Below, one piece after another: positions 21,286 through 32,570 of a stretch of 64,000 nt of DNA (within the stretch, counting starts at the first letter, position 1; every line of letters starts with the position of its first letter). The position numbers and the translations under genes are program-made. This DNA comes from Anniella stebbinsi. Its lineage: Eukaryota; Chordata; Lepidosauria; Squamata; Anniellidae. The stretch lies in the NCBI GenBank assembly GCA_029215795.1, contig JARDYH010000002.1, positions 276,094,310-276,158,309 of the forward strand. Reading direction: 5' to 3'. The notes beneath the pieces are model-generated. The model searched no databases. It was not told where the DNA came from and worked only from the letters and a program-made list of their open reading frames with translations.

Positions 21286-21540
21286 CTGAGATTCCACTCT
21301 AGCCAATCTGACTGCTGTATTATCCAATGGTCTCCCAATAGACTTATTTCTCAGCCAAAGTGGAATTTTCTGTTGTTTTTTTAGAATCTTTCTTTGACAT
21401 TGGATCTGAGCTAACCCAGACGCTGGAAAGGTTAAAAGTGAAAGTAGCCTGCTCCGGCTACAGCAATTTTCAAAGATAGTTCTTTCAAAGCCTTTAGCCT
21501 CTCTTATCTCTGACACAATATTTTTCCTTTCTACTCACAT

Positions 21541-22740
21541 TTGAAGCTCTTTTGACAAGACTATTAGCTTTACATTTTATTTACGACTGGCGCTCGAGAA
21601 ATCGCTGCTCGCCCGTCAACCTCGGAAGTCCATCCCCCGGTGCTGGTGACATTATGCCACTGCTATGGAGCCACATAGAGGATAAAGCAATTTTCAATAT
21701 CTCCTGCTGAAGAATTTTTATTTATGGAATGTCCTGAAGGAATAATAGCAATTTGTACTGGTCATGACCATGAGTCATAGTTTGGTGGCAAGAGAAGACT
21801 CTTCGAAGTTTCACCCAAGTCATGCTGGGAGTTGTAGTTTTTTATTAAATTCTTTTTAAAAATACTTAAAAACCAATATTTCATGTTTTTAGATTTTTCT
21901 GGTACATTGTACAGCCAGACTTATCAGCGTGCCAGATTTCAAGTTTCTACCCGGCATTGCAGTTGCCAGAAAGCTGAAATTCGGGTATCACCCTGAACTT
22001 ACACTTGAATACTTGGTTGGCCACTGCTGTCTTTTGCCAAATTTAGAACAATTGTTTATAGTGGAACCTTTTCAGGCACAACCTACAGTTACTCATTTTT
22101 TACAAAATAAGTTTCTATTTATGGATAGGCAAAAGTCTTAAATTGGTTTTATTACTGCAGTGGCACCCATTGATATGAACATTCATCTTCTTGTATTTCT
22201 ATATTTTAGAGTTATTATCTGGATTGTTTTGAACACTAATTATTCCACTGAGGAAGACCATTGGTAGAAACGCGTGTGGAGTTTGTATGGTTTATTATAG
22301 TTTTCCAAAGTTTGATTCATATTGGGAATTGTTTTTAACAATTGTTTTTAGGTAATTCACTATATTAAATAATTTCAAAAGTACCAGCATTAACATTACT
22401 ATTATTTTTGCAGTATATTGCCACCAGTGTACCCAGCCCAGTTGCTTTGTTCTCTGCATTTGTAAGACGTTGGGAATATTTTCCTGTTTGTTTGAAACCC
22501 TTCAAGGTAGGCCAGTCCTAGGCTTGTGAGGTAACTTTAAAACAAATTAAATTAGTATCTTCTCCCCCTCTCTTTGGCTGATGGTTAGCTTGGTTGCGGT
22601 TGGCGACAGGCCCAGAGCTGCAGCCTCCTTCACTTCTGCTCCTGATGGGGCCTAGCAACTGAGGTAGCTGGCCCCAGGCTTTCTCCCTTCAGGCCCAGGA
22701 GGGTGAGCCACTACCAGATAATGGCTGCCAAAGCCTGATA
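21541..22740. other. Unassigned sequence with scattered short repeats
   Basis: Contains a CATGCTGGGAGTTGTAG motif (about 21,820) also seen near 23,730 and 24,860, and a hammerhead-like core at 22,248. No host coding frame. Confidence 0.4.
22235..22290 (+). ncRNA. Hammerhead-ribozyme-like core, degenerate
   Basis: CTGAGGA (22,248-22,254) and GAAAC (22,267-22,271) flank a short possible stem (ACC...GGT), matching the invariant CUGANGA...GAAA core. The GAAACGCG neighbourhood resembles a motif common in vertebrate PLE ends, which are known to carry hammerheads. Stems I and III are not convincingly paired, so activity is doubtful. Confidence 0.25.
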
Positions 22741-23705
22741 CCATATTTTACCAAATCTAAAATGCCATTGATTCTAAGATGCACCTTAATTTCAGGGCCA
22801 CCAACAGTTAAAAAGCTTTGCATCAATTCTAAGATGCACCCCATTTTCAGACATGTCAATATTGGAAAAAGTGCATCTTAGAATCGAAAAAATATGGTAG
22901 GGCTGTGCATGCCCCCCCTCGACTCGCCACTCAGGGACCTGCAAGGCTGGGCCAGGCCAGGCTGGGCAGGAGTCCCCCCCCCTTCCCCACTCACCTCCAT
23001 CGCCACCCCGGTCCTCACTGCCAGCACTGCTGCCAGTGGCTTCCCCGGCTTGGAAACGCAGGCTGCTGCCAGCAAGAAGCTGCCGCCGTGGCAGCAAGGA
23101 CCGGCATGCACCCACCCCAGCAACACGGCCTTCCCCTCACCTCATTTGCCACCACTCTGCACCTCTGGCACCGACCTCATTGGCCTCCATCACCTTCCCA
23201 CTCCTCGCCACCAGCGCTGCTGCCAGCAGCCTCCCCAGCCTGGAAATGTGGCGTTACTCATGTTGCGGGATCGTGGCCTACTTCGTAGTAATGCTGTGTT
23301 TCCAGACCGAGGAGGCCGCTGCCAGCAGCGCTGGTGGCAAGGACCCAGGAGGTGATGGAGGCCAAGGAGGTTGGTGCCAGTGGCATGTAGTGGCAGTGAT
23401 GGAGGTGAGGGGAAGGCCGAGTCGCTTGGGGGGGACGCATGCCGGTCCTTGCTGCCATGGCGGGGGCTCCTCGCTGAGGCTAAGAAGGGACCCACAGGGT
23501 CGAGTCGCTTGGGGGGGCATGCAGAGCCCCTTTGTGAAGGCTGTGTGTGTGTGGGGGGTGTGTGTGTGGGGGGATATATCTTCCACCCCATTCCAGCGCT
23601 GGAGAAATCCAGTGATTCTTAGACGCCATCAATTCTAAGACACACTCCATTTTTACAGACGTAAATATGGGGGGAAAAGTGTGTCTTAGAACTGATAAAA
23701 TACGG
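22741..23705. mobile_element. Long palindromic element with TA flanks, 965 bp
   Basis: Ends CCATATTTTACC and GATAAAATACGG are each flanked by TA (22,739-22,740 and 23,706-23,707), which suits a Tc1/mariner-type insertion. Subterminal ATTCTAAGATGCAC motifs recur inverted. The GC-rich arms pair over hundreds of bases (CACCAGCGCTGCTGCCAGCA near 23,210 against TGCCAGCAGCGCTGGTGGCA near 23,320). No transposase. Confidence 0.65.
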
Positions 23706-24839
23706 TAAGTCTTCCCTCCTGCCCAAGGCATGCTGGGAGTTGCAGGCATAAATCTAGGTTCCTGATTAATGCTTTAATCTTTGCACACCATCTGAGGTGT
23801 AGTGGGAGAGCGGGCCTTTTTAGTTATGGCACCCTGCTTGTGGATTTCTTTTTCCCAGGCGGGCTGGCCTAGTGACTTGGTTTTTAAGTGCCAAGTGAGT
23901 TTTTTTAAATTACTATTTTCTAAAGCTTTTAAACTTGATGAGTTTTTTTTATGCTGCATTTTTTCCTGTCAGAACTAAACCACAACGTTTCAAGGCAGAT
24001 GCAAGAATCACTGAATAAAGTTTATGATCTTTATGCAAAAGCCTGACTATATAATTGACACAGAAGAGTGAATGGAGGATTGACTGATATAGCTGAGGCT
24101 AGAATGGAATGGTGGGTGGGGTTAGTGGCAGTTGAAGAAAGTCAGGTAGAAAGAGAACAAAGACAGTTAGTGAGAGGTCAGGGAAGTGGGAGCTGAATTA
24201 GGATTGAGAGATAGTGACCTTGTTTGCTCACCCATACTTTATTTTAAATCAGCCACTCTACATGCCTGTACTACACCTCCCAGCATGCCTTTGGCAGCCC
24301 ACAGGTGCCTACATCCTCTGAGACGTCCTCTTGTTGCCGATGCTGCTCTTCGGTAGAGCGTTGAGGAGTAGCATCACCAATGAGGGGAGGTAAGTGGCTA
24401 TCAGTGGATGCACCCAGCTCCGGTCAATCCTGCTGGGACTGCCTTGGCCTGTGCTTCTCACCCACCAAGTGCTACATCAGGAGCCTGTACTGAAGGACTA
24501 GGGCTGGGCCGGGCACTTCCCCCCTTTGTTGGGTCTGTTTCTGGGCATGTGCAGAATACCTCCCCTCCCTCCCTCTTAAGGGCAAAGGCTACACACTTGC
24601 TTCCTCCAGATTCTGAGAAAACAGCGATGTCAGGACAGGGTGCCTTTGAGCATGTCCAGAGTTCGGCTTCTCAAAGACAAACTGTTGTATCTAGTTATGA
24701 TTTAAAACCACACATGTCAGGTGGGAGGAGGCACCACAAATAGATGCAACTAATTTATGTGGGTTGTTTCCTTTTATGTGGAATTGGGTTGATTGCTTGA
24801 GATTGACCTTAGGAATCACAATGGCCGCCAAAGGCCAGT
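23706..24839. other. Mostly unassigned; L2-like fragment at about 23,780-23,900
   Basis: GAGGTGTAGTGGGAGAGCGG and the following bases resemble the + strand L2 3' region. The rest (24,000-24,840) has no recognised feature. Confidence 0.35.
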
Positions 24840-26183
24840 AAGTCTGGCCTCCCACCCAAGGCATGCTGGGAGTACTGCCCAAGGCATGCTGGGAGTTGTA
24901 GGCATAAATGTAGGTTTTTATTAAATTCTTTAAAAATACTCAAAAACCCAAACCCAAAAACTCCATGTACACGAAGATCTGTCTGGGTGAACAGTATTAA
25001 GGCAGTACCATATGTGGAAGTGGGTAAACATTTCTGGACATACGTGACACACACAGACTTTCTGTTTTATAGGGAGAGAAGAATAGATACATGGTTGAAA
25101 CCTGCATCATTCTGTTGCAGTGGGTGGAAATGATGTCACTTACAAGTACGGATGTCAGAGAAATCTGAAATGGATTCAAATGACTTTGGATTTCTATGAA
25201 TCCAACCCATGGATTCCTCAGCAGACCGGCAACTTCCGAGTTGTATGGATTCCACAGACTTACGGACCACTTTTTACTTTCTGGAATTGCACAAAAAATT
25301 CAATCATACATAAATATGAACGTTGCTGGAAATATATGCTAATATATACACCATTTTTGCCATTTTTTTTTTAAAAAATGCACCCTCAATGTTTTATACA
25401 TCTCTGATCTTTCTTCACAGCTCTACTGTGTAGCAATCTTTGTTCTTTTGTATTTTGGGTGAGCTCTACTCACTGGCTGAATTCGGACAACATATTAAGC
25501 AACGGAGGGGGAAATAGTGTATTGACCGTGCGTTAGGCAGGCGGAGCTCCACAAACGACATGCTGCAGCTGGCGCTGCTCGGCACTGGCAAATGCACCAA
25601 CTGTAAATAACATATGCGGTCACGATGGATAGCCTGCCTGCCATGTTGCATGCCTACCAACCACCGCTAGTCCTCCCACAGGTATCCCAGCAGACACCGC
25701 AGCCAGGAATCCACGGGTGCCACCATCGAAGCGTCAGGAGGACACACCTCCCCAACCCCATTGGATGCTCAGAGGCAATGGGCGGGACACAGCAGCCACG
25801 GTCGGAAAAGCAGGCAGGAGGAGTGGCCACACTGACACAGCACCGCACCCCAACCGGAGCCACCCACACCTCGTCATACCCAAGGCTCTGATGGGGCACA
25901 ATGCATGCATGCCCCCAATCCATCCTCCGCAGCACCCCACACACCCATCCACAGCCGAGGGAGGCCCAGTACAGACAATGCACAGGCAAGCCATGGCCGA
26001 AAAGCACACCCGGGTGTCAGAACTGCACGCCAGGCAGCCCATCCCAGGGAGCGGCCCACACCCACCCTATATGGGAGGCGCGGCAGCCGCGAGGGCACTC
26101 AACATCCCTGTGCCCCCATCCAAGACAACCCCCCTGAGGGCAACCACCCGTACACACAGGAAAGAAGGCAAGAAATGGGGAAA
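24840..26183. other. Unassigned sequence, CA-rich at 25,640-26,160
   Basis: Holds two tandem CCCAAGGCATGCTGGGAGT motifs (about 24,850-24,897) and a C/A-rich tract. No supported gene. Confidence 0.35.
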
Positions 26184-26378
26184 AGTTAAAGTTGCAGAGG
26201 CCCTGCCTTCTTTTGTATATGGTCACTCTAGTATAGTGCCTGCAACTTTAACTGTTGTGATGAAGAGGGAATTTCACCAGGAACTAATTGCATACAAATG
26301 ACACTGGCTGAAATTCCCTTTTCTCTACAACTGTTAAAGTTACATGAGCCTTGACCTGGATTTTATCTGGTCAGCCTA
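26184..26378. mobile_element. 320-bp MITE family, copy 2, right half only
   Basis: Matches the right 195 bp of MITE copies 1 and 3, from GTTAAAGTTGCAG to GATTTTATCTGGTCAGCCTA. The left arm is missing. The right end abuts the PLE. Confidence 0.85.
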
Positions 26379-26379
26379 A

Positions 26380-26645
26380 ATTTATGGTTGTCAACGGGAT
26401 TGTAAAACTCTTTAATCTGTACAGATTGTTGACAGCAAGCACAGTGTCCGCATTTAAAATGCCCAGTGGTGTGTTGTGTTGATGTAATGTTGTGTCAGAT
26501 GTCCGAGTGTACCAACTTGTCACCCAAGTTGGAAGTTCTATGGCGACCAACCATCGGGTTACTGGAACACCCCAGAATGTCCTGGACTAGATGCCAATGT
26601 TTTTGTAGATTTAATGTGAAAAGATAAGATGTGATATTCAATGGA
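26380..26645 (-). mobile_element. Penelope-like element, post-RT and Cys-linker segment (piece 3 of 3)
   Basis: The minus strand encodes LNLQKHWHLVQDILGCSSNP, GRHRTSNLGDKLVHSDI, a TGA, then TTGHFKCGHCACCQQSVQI and KEFYNPVDNHK. This is the PLE segment between RT thumb and GIY-YIG nuclease, including the C-G-x-C-x-x-C cluster. The frame runs directly into HKYQLRCFTSC at 8,834 once the 17.5 kb block is removed. The 5' limit near 26,645 is approximate. Confidence 0.82.
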
Positions 26646-26814
26646 CCAAAAAAAGTTGATTTGTTCTAGTTCTATGCATGGTTGAAAGAGGGATTGTCTG
26701 GAAACAGAATCTGCCTTACATCTGGAAGAAGTGAGAAGACGACAGGGGACGATGCGGAGGAGGCAGCAGGTAAGCAGAGAGAGTGGAGGGAGGGAGGGGG
26801 AGAGCGGGAGGAAG

Positions 26815-26964
26815 TGCTGTGACCAAATCCGAATCGGATCAGGATCGTGGATCCGATCCGGCTCAATCTGGGCCCTATCCAGTTCGGATCTGGATCTGAG
26901 AGGCCCGGATCAGCCCAATCCACTCTGGATTTGGGATCCAGATCCAGATCCGTACACAACCCTA
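26815..26964. mobile_element. Fragment of the GGATCC-rich hAT foldback family
   Basis: GATCCGATCC-rich sequence ends GATCCGTACACAACCCTA, close to the right terminus of 10,787-12,222. The left end is not visible. Confidence 0.6.
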
Positions 26965-28110
26965 AAAATAATTAATCCACTGTAAATCACACCCAAAGGG
27001 TGACAAGTCTTTCCCTGGAATGTGCCAGACCTGAAAGCAATAAATCTATCTATTCCACAGCATCACCTTACTGGGTAGGGATCCCTCCATCCATGCATCA
27101 GTCCAGGGGAAGATGGCTTCCACCCAGTTGCTATCCCGATTATTCCCTTTCAGGTTAGCTGGTATCATGACTAGCCAAAACCAATCCCTGTCCTTCCCGC
27201 TCACGCCACCAGCCCCTTCCCTGTGAACGGCTCTTTCCCACAGCCAAAACCTTTGCAGCCCACTTCCAATTAATGGTTACCTTGGAGCCTGGGCCCTGCC
27301 TGGGCCTCCCAAGATAAGAGAGGCCAGGTGCGGTTGCTGGGAATCAGCAGCTCTGAGTCTTGTAACATTTTCTCATCAAAATTCTCCCCCTCCCAACCCA
27401 GAGGCCCCAGTCCTGCAAGGTAGGCCAACTATGCCTTTCTTAGCCAGACTGTTGCCATCTTGGCCCCTTTCTTCACAATGTGTATATATCATGATTCCCA
27501 GATTATACCTCTGTGAAAAACATTGTCCACTGGGGCCAGGTAGAGTGAAAAAAATGAAATATATCTATCTGTTGAATGTTTTTTTTCTGCCTTCAATGAT
27601 GCAATCTAATGACTGTTGTTTAATTAGAAGGAAGGAAGCTCTAGGTCAGGGGGAGATGATCCTTTTAAATCTTAATTTATCTGTTCAATGTTGTCTGCCT
27701 TTGATGATGCAATATCATTGTAATCTGTTTGATTACAAGGAAGACAACAAATGGGTTTCCAGTGCGAAATGACCTGAATGTAGGTGACAACAATAGACTC
27801 AACAAGCTGGACTAACCTCATGTTCTGAAGCAGGTATTGTACATGTGCAAGCATTGCTCTGTAGACATGATACAGGCTGTCCCCACAGCGAATGCATGGC
27901 AGTATTTGAGTGGGCAGTCAGCAAATGCCAGGTGGAGCAGTACGTGAGTGATGACCAGTTGTTTCTTGGGGAGAGAGCTGTATATACCCTGAGCTAATCT
28001 GTTGCCAGTAAGATTTAACTACTAGTCTGGTCAGCTTCTGTACATGGGATGTGAAAGTGAGGGCACCATCTTGCTTTCATTTCAGGCAGCAAAATATCTT
28101 GGGCTGGCCC
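26965..28110. other. Unassigned sequence with one imperfect tandem duplication
   Basis: About 27,565-27,655 and 27,680-27,755 share ATCTGTT-AATGTT, CTGCCTT-GATGATGCAAT and ATTAGAAGGAAG-type motifs in the same order. Nothing else recognised. Confidence 0.4.
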
Positions 28111-28114
28111 TGAA

Positions 28115-29215
28115 TGTTATGGAAAAGTATTAGCAGCAAAGTCGGTCAAGATTAAAATATGGCAAAAATATAAAAATAAATTATTACCAGATATTTCTCC
28201 ATTGAATCCAGTGGTGTTGCTGGAAGATTTTCCAGTAAATTTAAAAAAGGAGTTAGAAATAGTATTTAAAGAACAGAGTTATTAAAATAAAAGATTGGTG
28301 GGAAAATATGAGTTTTAAAGAACAAATAGAAGAATTTTTGAGAGGAAGGAAATTGGCTTGGTTCAAAGTTATGCAATTAGAACAATGGTGGATTAAATGG
28401 GGGGAAAATTAAAAAGAGCTACGAAAGTATACAAAATTTGAAAGCTTGATTATTATGAGAGAAGAGGAGGATATAAATAAAAATATTAGAGGGGTAGTAA
28501 GTGAAATTTATAAATTGTTGATAGAAGAGGAGGAGAAACATAATTATTTGAATGTATTATTGGAAAGTATTGAAAGAACAAATTAATGATCAAAAATGGA
28601 GGAAAATATGGGATTTGCATATCTTGAAAACCATGTCAGTTAGAATAAAAGGAAATTATTATAAAATAGTATGGAGGTGGTATTTAACGCCGGTGAAATT
28701 AAATCAAATTGATAAGAAGAACTCAAAGCTGTGTTGGAGAGGCTGTCAAGAAATGGGAACCTATTATCATATGTGGTGGACTTGTAAATATGTGTAGATA
28801 TTTTGGTTAAGAGTATTTGAAGAAGTGATAAAAATAACAGATTTACAGCTTGAGCTATGTCCTAGGATAGCAATGTTATCAATATATGATAAAATAGAAG
28901 GAGAACAAAATGTTAAAGATTTAATTACGAATCTAATGACAGCAGCGAGATTAATGATATCTAGACAATGGAAAGTGCAAGGCAACTACCAAATAGAAGA
29001 ATGGTATAAAGAAGTATGGAATATAGCTATAAATGATGTTAACAAGTAATGTTAGAGTTAAAAGAGGCATATTAAAGAAAAATGATTTTGTAAATATATG
29101 GGGGATATTTGTGGATTATGTATTAGAAAAAGGGAAGGGGTGTAAACCGTCATGGGAAACTATGCAATTTTGGAAAAATGTGTAAAAAATAAAATATAAT
29201 AAAATAATAAGTTTA
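28115..29215 (+). mobile_element. L1 LINE C, 5'-truncated 3' end
   Basis: The + strand encodes fragments of the ORF2 C-terminus: KIWQKYKNKLLPDISPLNPV, YYKIVWRWYLTPVKLNQIDK, CWRGCQEMGTYYHMWWTCKY and VWNIAINDV. An A-rich end lies at 29,180-29,207. Several stops and shifts are present. Confidence 0.85.
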
Positions 29216-29312
29216 TGTAGCTGATCCCAGGGTGGGGGTGCACTGTAAGGTGATATATGATTGTAAGTGATGTGAGTATTTTATTTGTATTTGTATGTGT
29301 ATGTATAGTATA

Positions 29313-29347
<35 letters not shown>

Positions 29348-29832
29348 TTAAAAATTGGCTTGAACCTCATGTCTGATGTGCTTTTAGTTTCCACAGACAC
29401 CACCAATGACACTGTAGGGACATGTGGTACACTATCTATATTGGAGCTTAACTGAAATGCCACCCCATTTGCTGACCATGAAATGGGTGAGCAATTTGGT
29501 GAGAGGATTTGCAGCATAATGGGTGGGCTTACTGCAGCTCTTCTGTGTAGTTGGTAGCCATTGTTTTCCTTTCCCCAGAATCCATCTGGGGATAATTATG
29601 TGATGATTGTGCATCAATCCCAGTGGGTTTGGGAGGGGGAATGTCAACTGTCACTGGCTCCCCTTTTTGCCCCCTTTGTCCCCCCTCACCTCTAAATTAT
29701 ATAATATTTAATCCATATATTGCCCTGAGTTGGTAATGCTGTTATAGTGAATCTCTGGCAACAGTTTATCTCCACATGGATAAAAGCTTTTGAAGGGATG
29801 TTTAGACAGGCTTCCATTTTCTAAAGGTAACA
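29216..29832. other. Unassigned, with (TA)n at about 29,315-29,344
   Basis: A TA microsatellite followed by non-coding sequence. Confidence 0.5.
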
Positions 29833-29833
29833 C

Positions 29834-29865
<32 letters not shown>

Positions 29866-30720
29866 CACCTTTTCCCCAATACTGGGGCTCAAGGCGACTT
29901 TACAAATTAAAACATGTACAGTTAAAACATATAGACAGAGATATACAAAAATTAAAAATATAATTAAACATGCTACAATATTAAAATATTTTAAAACAGT
30001 TAAATACATTTAAAATACGAATATATATATTTTAAAATCCAACACATAAACAATGCATAAGCAGAGGTCCAGACTATTCCCCAAAGGCCTGCCAGAATAA
30101 AAAAAGTTTTAGCCTGCCTCCGGATGCACACCAAGGAGGGAGCCAGTCTAGCTTCCCTGGGAAAGGAGTTCCAGAGCTGTGGGGCAGCCCACCAGGCATG
30201 TCTGTGATGGTTTTGGGACTGAGAGAAGGGCCTCCCCTGAAGATCTCAGAATTTGGGCAGGCTCATAAGGGACAATATGTTCTTTCAGATAACCTGGACC
30301 CGAGCTGTATAGGGCTTTATAGGTGATAACCAGCACTTTGAATTGTGCCTGGAAACAGACAGGAAGCCAGTGGAGCTGTTTTAACAGGGGAGTTATATGC
30401 TCCCTGTAACAAGCCCCAGTCAGCAATCTGGCTGCAGCTCTTTGAACCAGCTGAAGTTTCCAAACACTCTTCAAAGGCAGCCCACATAGAGCGCATTACA
30501 GTAATCCAAACGGAATGTAACTAAGGCATGTATCACCGTGACCAGGTCAAACATCTCTTGGAATGGGCGCAGCTGGTGATAAGGATTTTTGATCTGGGCA
30601 TTGATATAAAATCAAAACCTGGAACTCTAGTTTCTCCCAAGCCTCAAAGAAACATTTTAAGTGAAGCAGAGACACTTTACGCTGCACCAAGTCAAAGTTC
30701 ACACCTCACATTCTAGCATT
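29833..30720 (-). mobile_element. L2-type LINE 3' region with (TTA)n tail
   Basis: The minus strand encodes LQLVQRAAARLLTGACYREH, ITPLLKQLHWLPVCFQAQFK and VLVITYKALYSSGPGYL, the conserved L2 ORF2 C-terminus. The 3' UTR ends in a (TTA)n tract at 29,834-29,862. The element appears to resume at about 31,264. Confidence 0.85.
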
Positions 30721-30838
30721 TCAGAGGAAAAACACAGAACAACATAACCCAAAGCATCCTCTCACAATAACAAGCCTCGCAATCTCTTCCTCCGAATAGA
30801 CTGTGAATTAGACATGACTCAACGGCCCTCAAACACAA

Positions 30839-31250
30839 TGTTACAGACAAGATGGCACCCCCAATGTAAATATTTTCAGTTCTTCACAAGGAAAATTTCT
30901 GGCTATTAGAGAAAACCAAATAACACCAAGTATCAGTGATCGAAGGTTATCAGGAAACAGTAAATTTCATTGAGGTGTCAAATGCCCTGGATATTGTTTT
31001 ATTATGGTTTAAGATATTGTTTAGTTGAAACATTTATTGGCATGTATCCATCACAGGAGGGAGGGGGTGAGTGGTATGTGACGTCAAAGCCTGTAACAGA
31101 GATAAATGAAACAGTTTTGTCTTTGAGATTCAGAGAGCTTTGGTACTACCCATGTGCCACTTTTCTCTCCTTCATACATTGTTTTGAATAAACCTGTTGG
31201 ACTGAACTCTGCCTGTTCCTGGTGATTCTTCAATTTGAGAGTTAGGGAAC
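30839..31250 (+). mobile_element. Candidate solo LTR in an L2 element
   Basis: Sequence between two L2 portions starts TGTTACAGAC and ends TTAGGGAACA, with AATAAA near 31,184 about 65 bp before the end, as in an R-U5 layout. I could not find a convincing target duplication, so the boundaries are tentative. Confidence 0.4.
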
Positions 31251-31263
31251 ATTTCCTTAACAC

Positions 31264-31710
31264 TGGCACACAAACTTTAACTGTGCAAATGCACTCCTAG
31301 CCACCACTGAAACCTGGGCATCCAGGATCAGGGCTTAATCCAGGAATACACCCAAACTGTGAACTTGTGTCTTCAGGGGGAGTGTAACCCCCTCCAGCAC
31401 AAGCTGAATCCTTATTCCCTGATCTGCCTTTTGACTGACCAGGAGCACCTCTGACTTATCTGGATTAAGCTTCAATTTGTTTGCCCTCATCCAGTCCATT
31501 ACTGCCGACAGACATTGGTTTAGCACCGGAACAGCGTCCTTGGAATTGGGTGGAAGGAGTAGAGTTGGGTGTCATCAGTGTACTGGTGGAACTGCACCCC
31601 AAATCTCTGGACAACCTCTCCCGGTGGTTTCATGTATATGTTAAATAGCATGGGGGGACAAAAGAACCTTGAGGGACTCCACAGGTCCATTATTTCTCTC
31701 ACACAGAATT
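31264..31710 (-). mobile_element. L2-type LINE, RT-downstream segment
   Basis: The minus strand encodes VQRFGVQFHQYTDDTQLYSF (YTDD variant of the RT YxDD box), AVMDWMRANKLKLNPDKSEV and VTLPLKTQVHSLGVFLD, in L2 order upstream of the 29,833-30,720 segment. Confidence 0.8.
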
Positions 31711-31809
31711 GCTTTATCCCTGTGGTCTTCAATGTGGTGCCCATGGGTATCATAGTGCTCCCCCAGAGGCTTGCCATCATGCCGGCCATGCTATCTGCTT
31801 CCCTCTGCG

Positions 31810-32067
31810 CCAATGTAGCTTCACAAAAAGCTTAGAAATTACCTGAAAACAAAAAAGGACACATATAGGAAGTGGTAGGATGGCCAGGCTACCAAAGAAG
31901 AGTACAGACAGGTAGCACAGAAATCCAGGAATGGCATCAGGAAGGCTAAAGCTGAGAATGATCTGAGGCTAGCGAGGAATGCTAAAAGCAACAAAACTGC
32001 TTTCTTCAGGTATATGCATAGTAAAAGACAGAGGAAAGAAATGGTGGTTCAGTTGCTTAATGAAGAT
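31810..32067 (+). mobile_element. CR1 LINE internal ORF2 fragment
   Basis: Encodes KEEYRQVAQKSRNGIRKAKA, ENDLRLARNAKSNKTAFFRY and MHSKRQRKEM, the CR1 linker between endonuclease and RT. It is cut at 32,071 by a DNA-transposon end. Confidence 0.8.
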
Positions 32068-32070
32068 GGC

Positions 32071-32570
32071 TAGGGTGACCATACATCTGGAAAGCCCCAG
32101 ACATGACTGGAAAATTGGGGGCAAAATCCCGTAATTTGCACCCAAATCCGGAAATTTCACCACAGCAGAGGCTTGAAAGGGCCCATTTTGGCACCTCTGG
32201 AAACAGGCCTTATAAGCCCCGCCCATGGAAGATCCAGGACTTTTGTAGCCTCTCCCCGAAGAACGCACATCCTACTCTGCCCCGCCACCTATCCTGGAAT
32301 GAAAGGGCTTCTTAATGCTTGAATTAAGAGGCCCTTTCATCCCGGAAAAGGGGCAGGGAGAAGGCGGAGCAGGACGTGCAGTAGGCAGCATGTTCTCCAG
32401 GGCTCCAGAAAGCATGGAGATCACCTACCACCATTAGTGTGGCTAAGAGGATGCCAGCAACAATGCTAAATGTGGTAGGTGATCTCCATACTTTCCGGAG
32501 CCCTGGAGAATGCACAGCCTGCACCTTTCCAGAGAAGCAGCCAGGCATCCACAGCAACAGTCGCTGCCAC
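32071..32570. mobile_element. hAT-like terminus and foldback segment
   Basis: Begins TAGGGTGACCATACATCTGG. Contains two hairpins: GAAAGGGC...GCCCTTTC (about 32,300-32,340) and a longer one whose arms include TTCTCCAGGGCTCCAGAAAG and CTTTCCGGAGCCCTGGAGAA (about 32,394-32,512). No matching right terminus found nearby. Confidence 0.5.

Larger units (their letters stand above)
15523..21540 (-). mobile_element. L1 LINE A, near full length, defective
   Basis: Contains ORF1 (about 21,285-20,403) and ORF2 (20,016-15,632) on the minus strand and a poly-A at 15,523-15,541. ORF1 and ORF2 have frameshifts, and ORF2 has a hairpin with a stop at 18,125-18,167 and a duplicated RT segment. The 5' boundary is uncertain. 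The low codon-GC (A-rich sense strand) is usual for L1. Confidence 0.85.

Noticed and set aside
22878..23638. Overlapping frames of 80-200 residues in several phases
   Set aside because: Interior of the 965-bp palindrome; frames mirror each other across the hairpin and show no protein family features.
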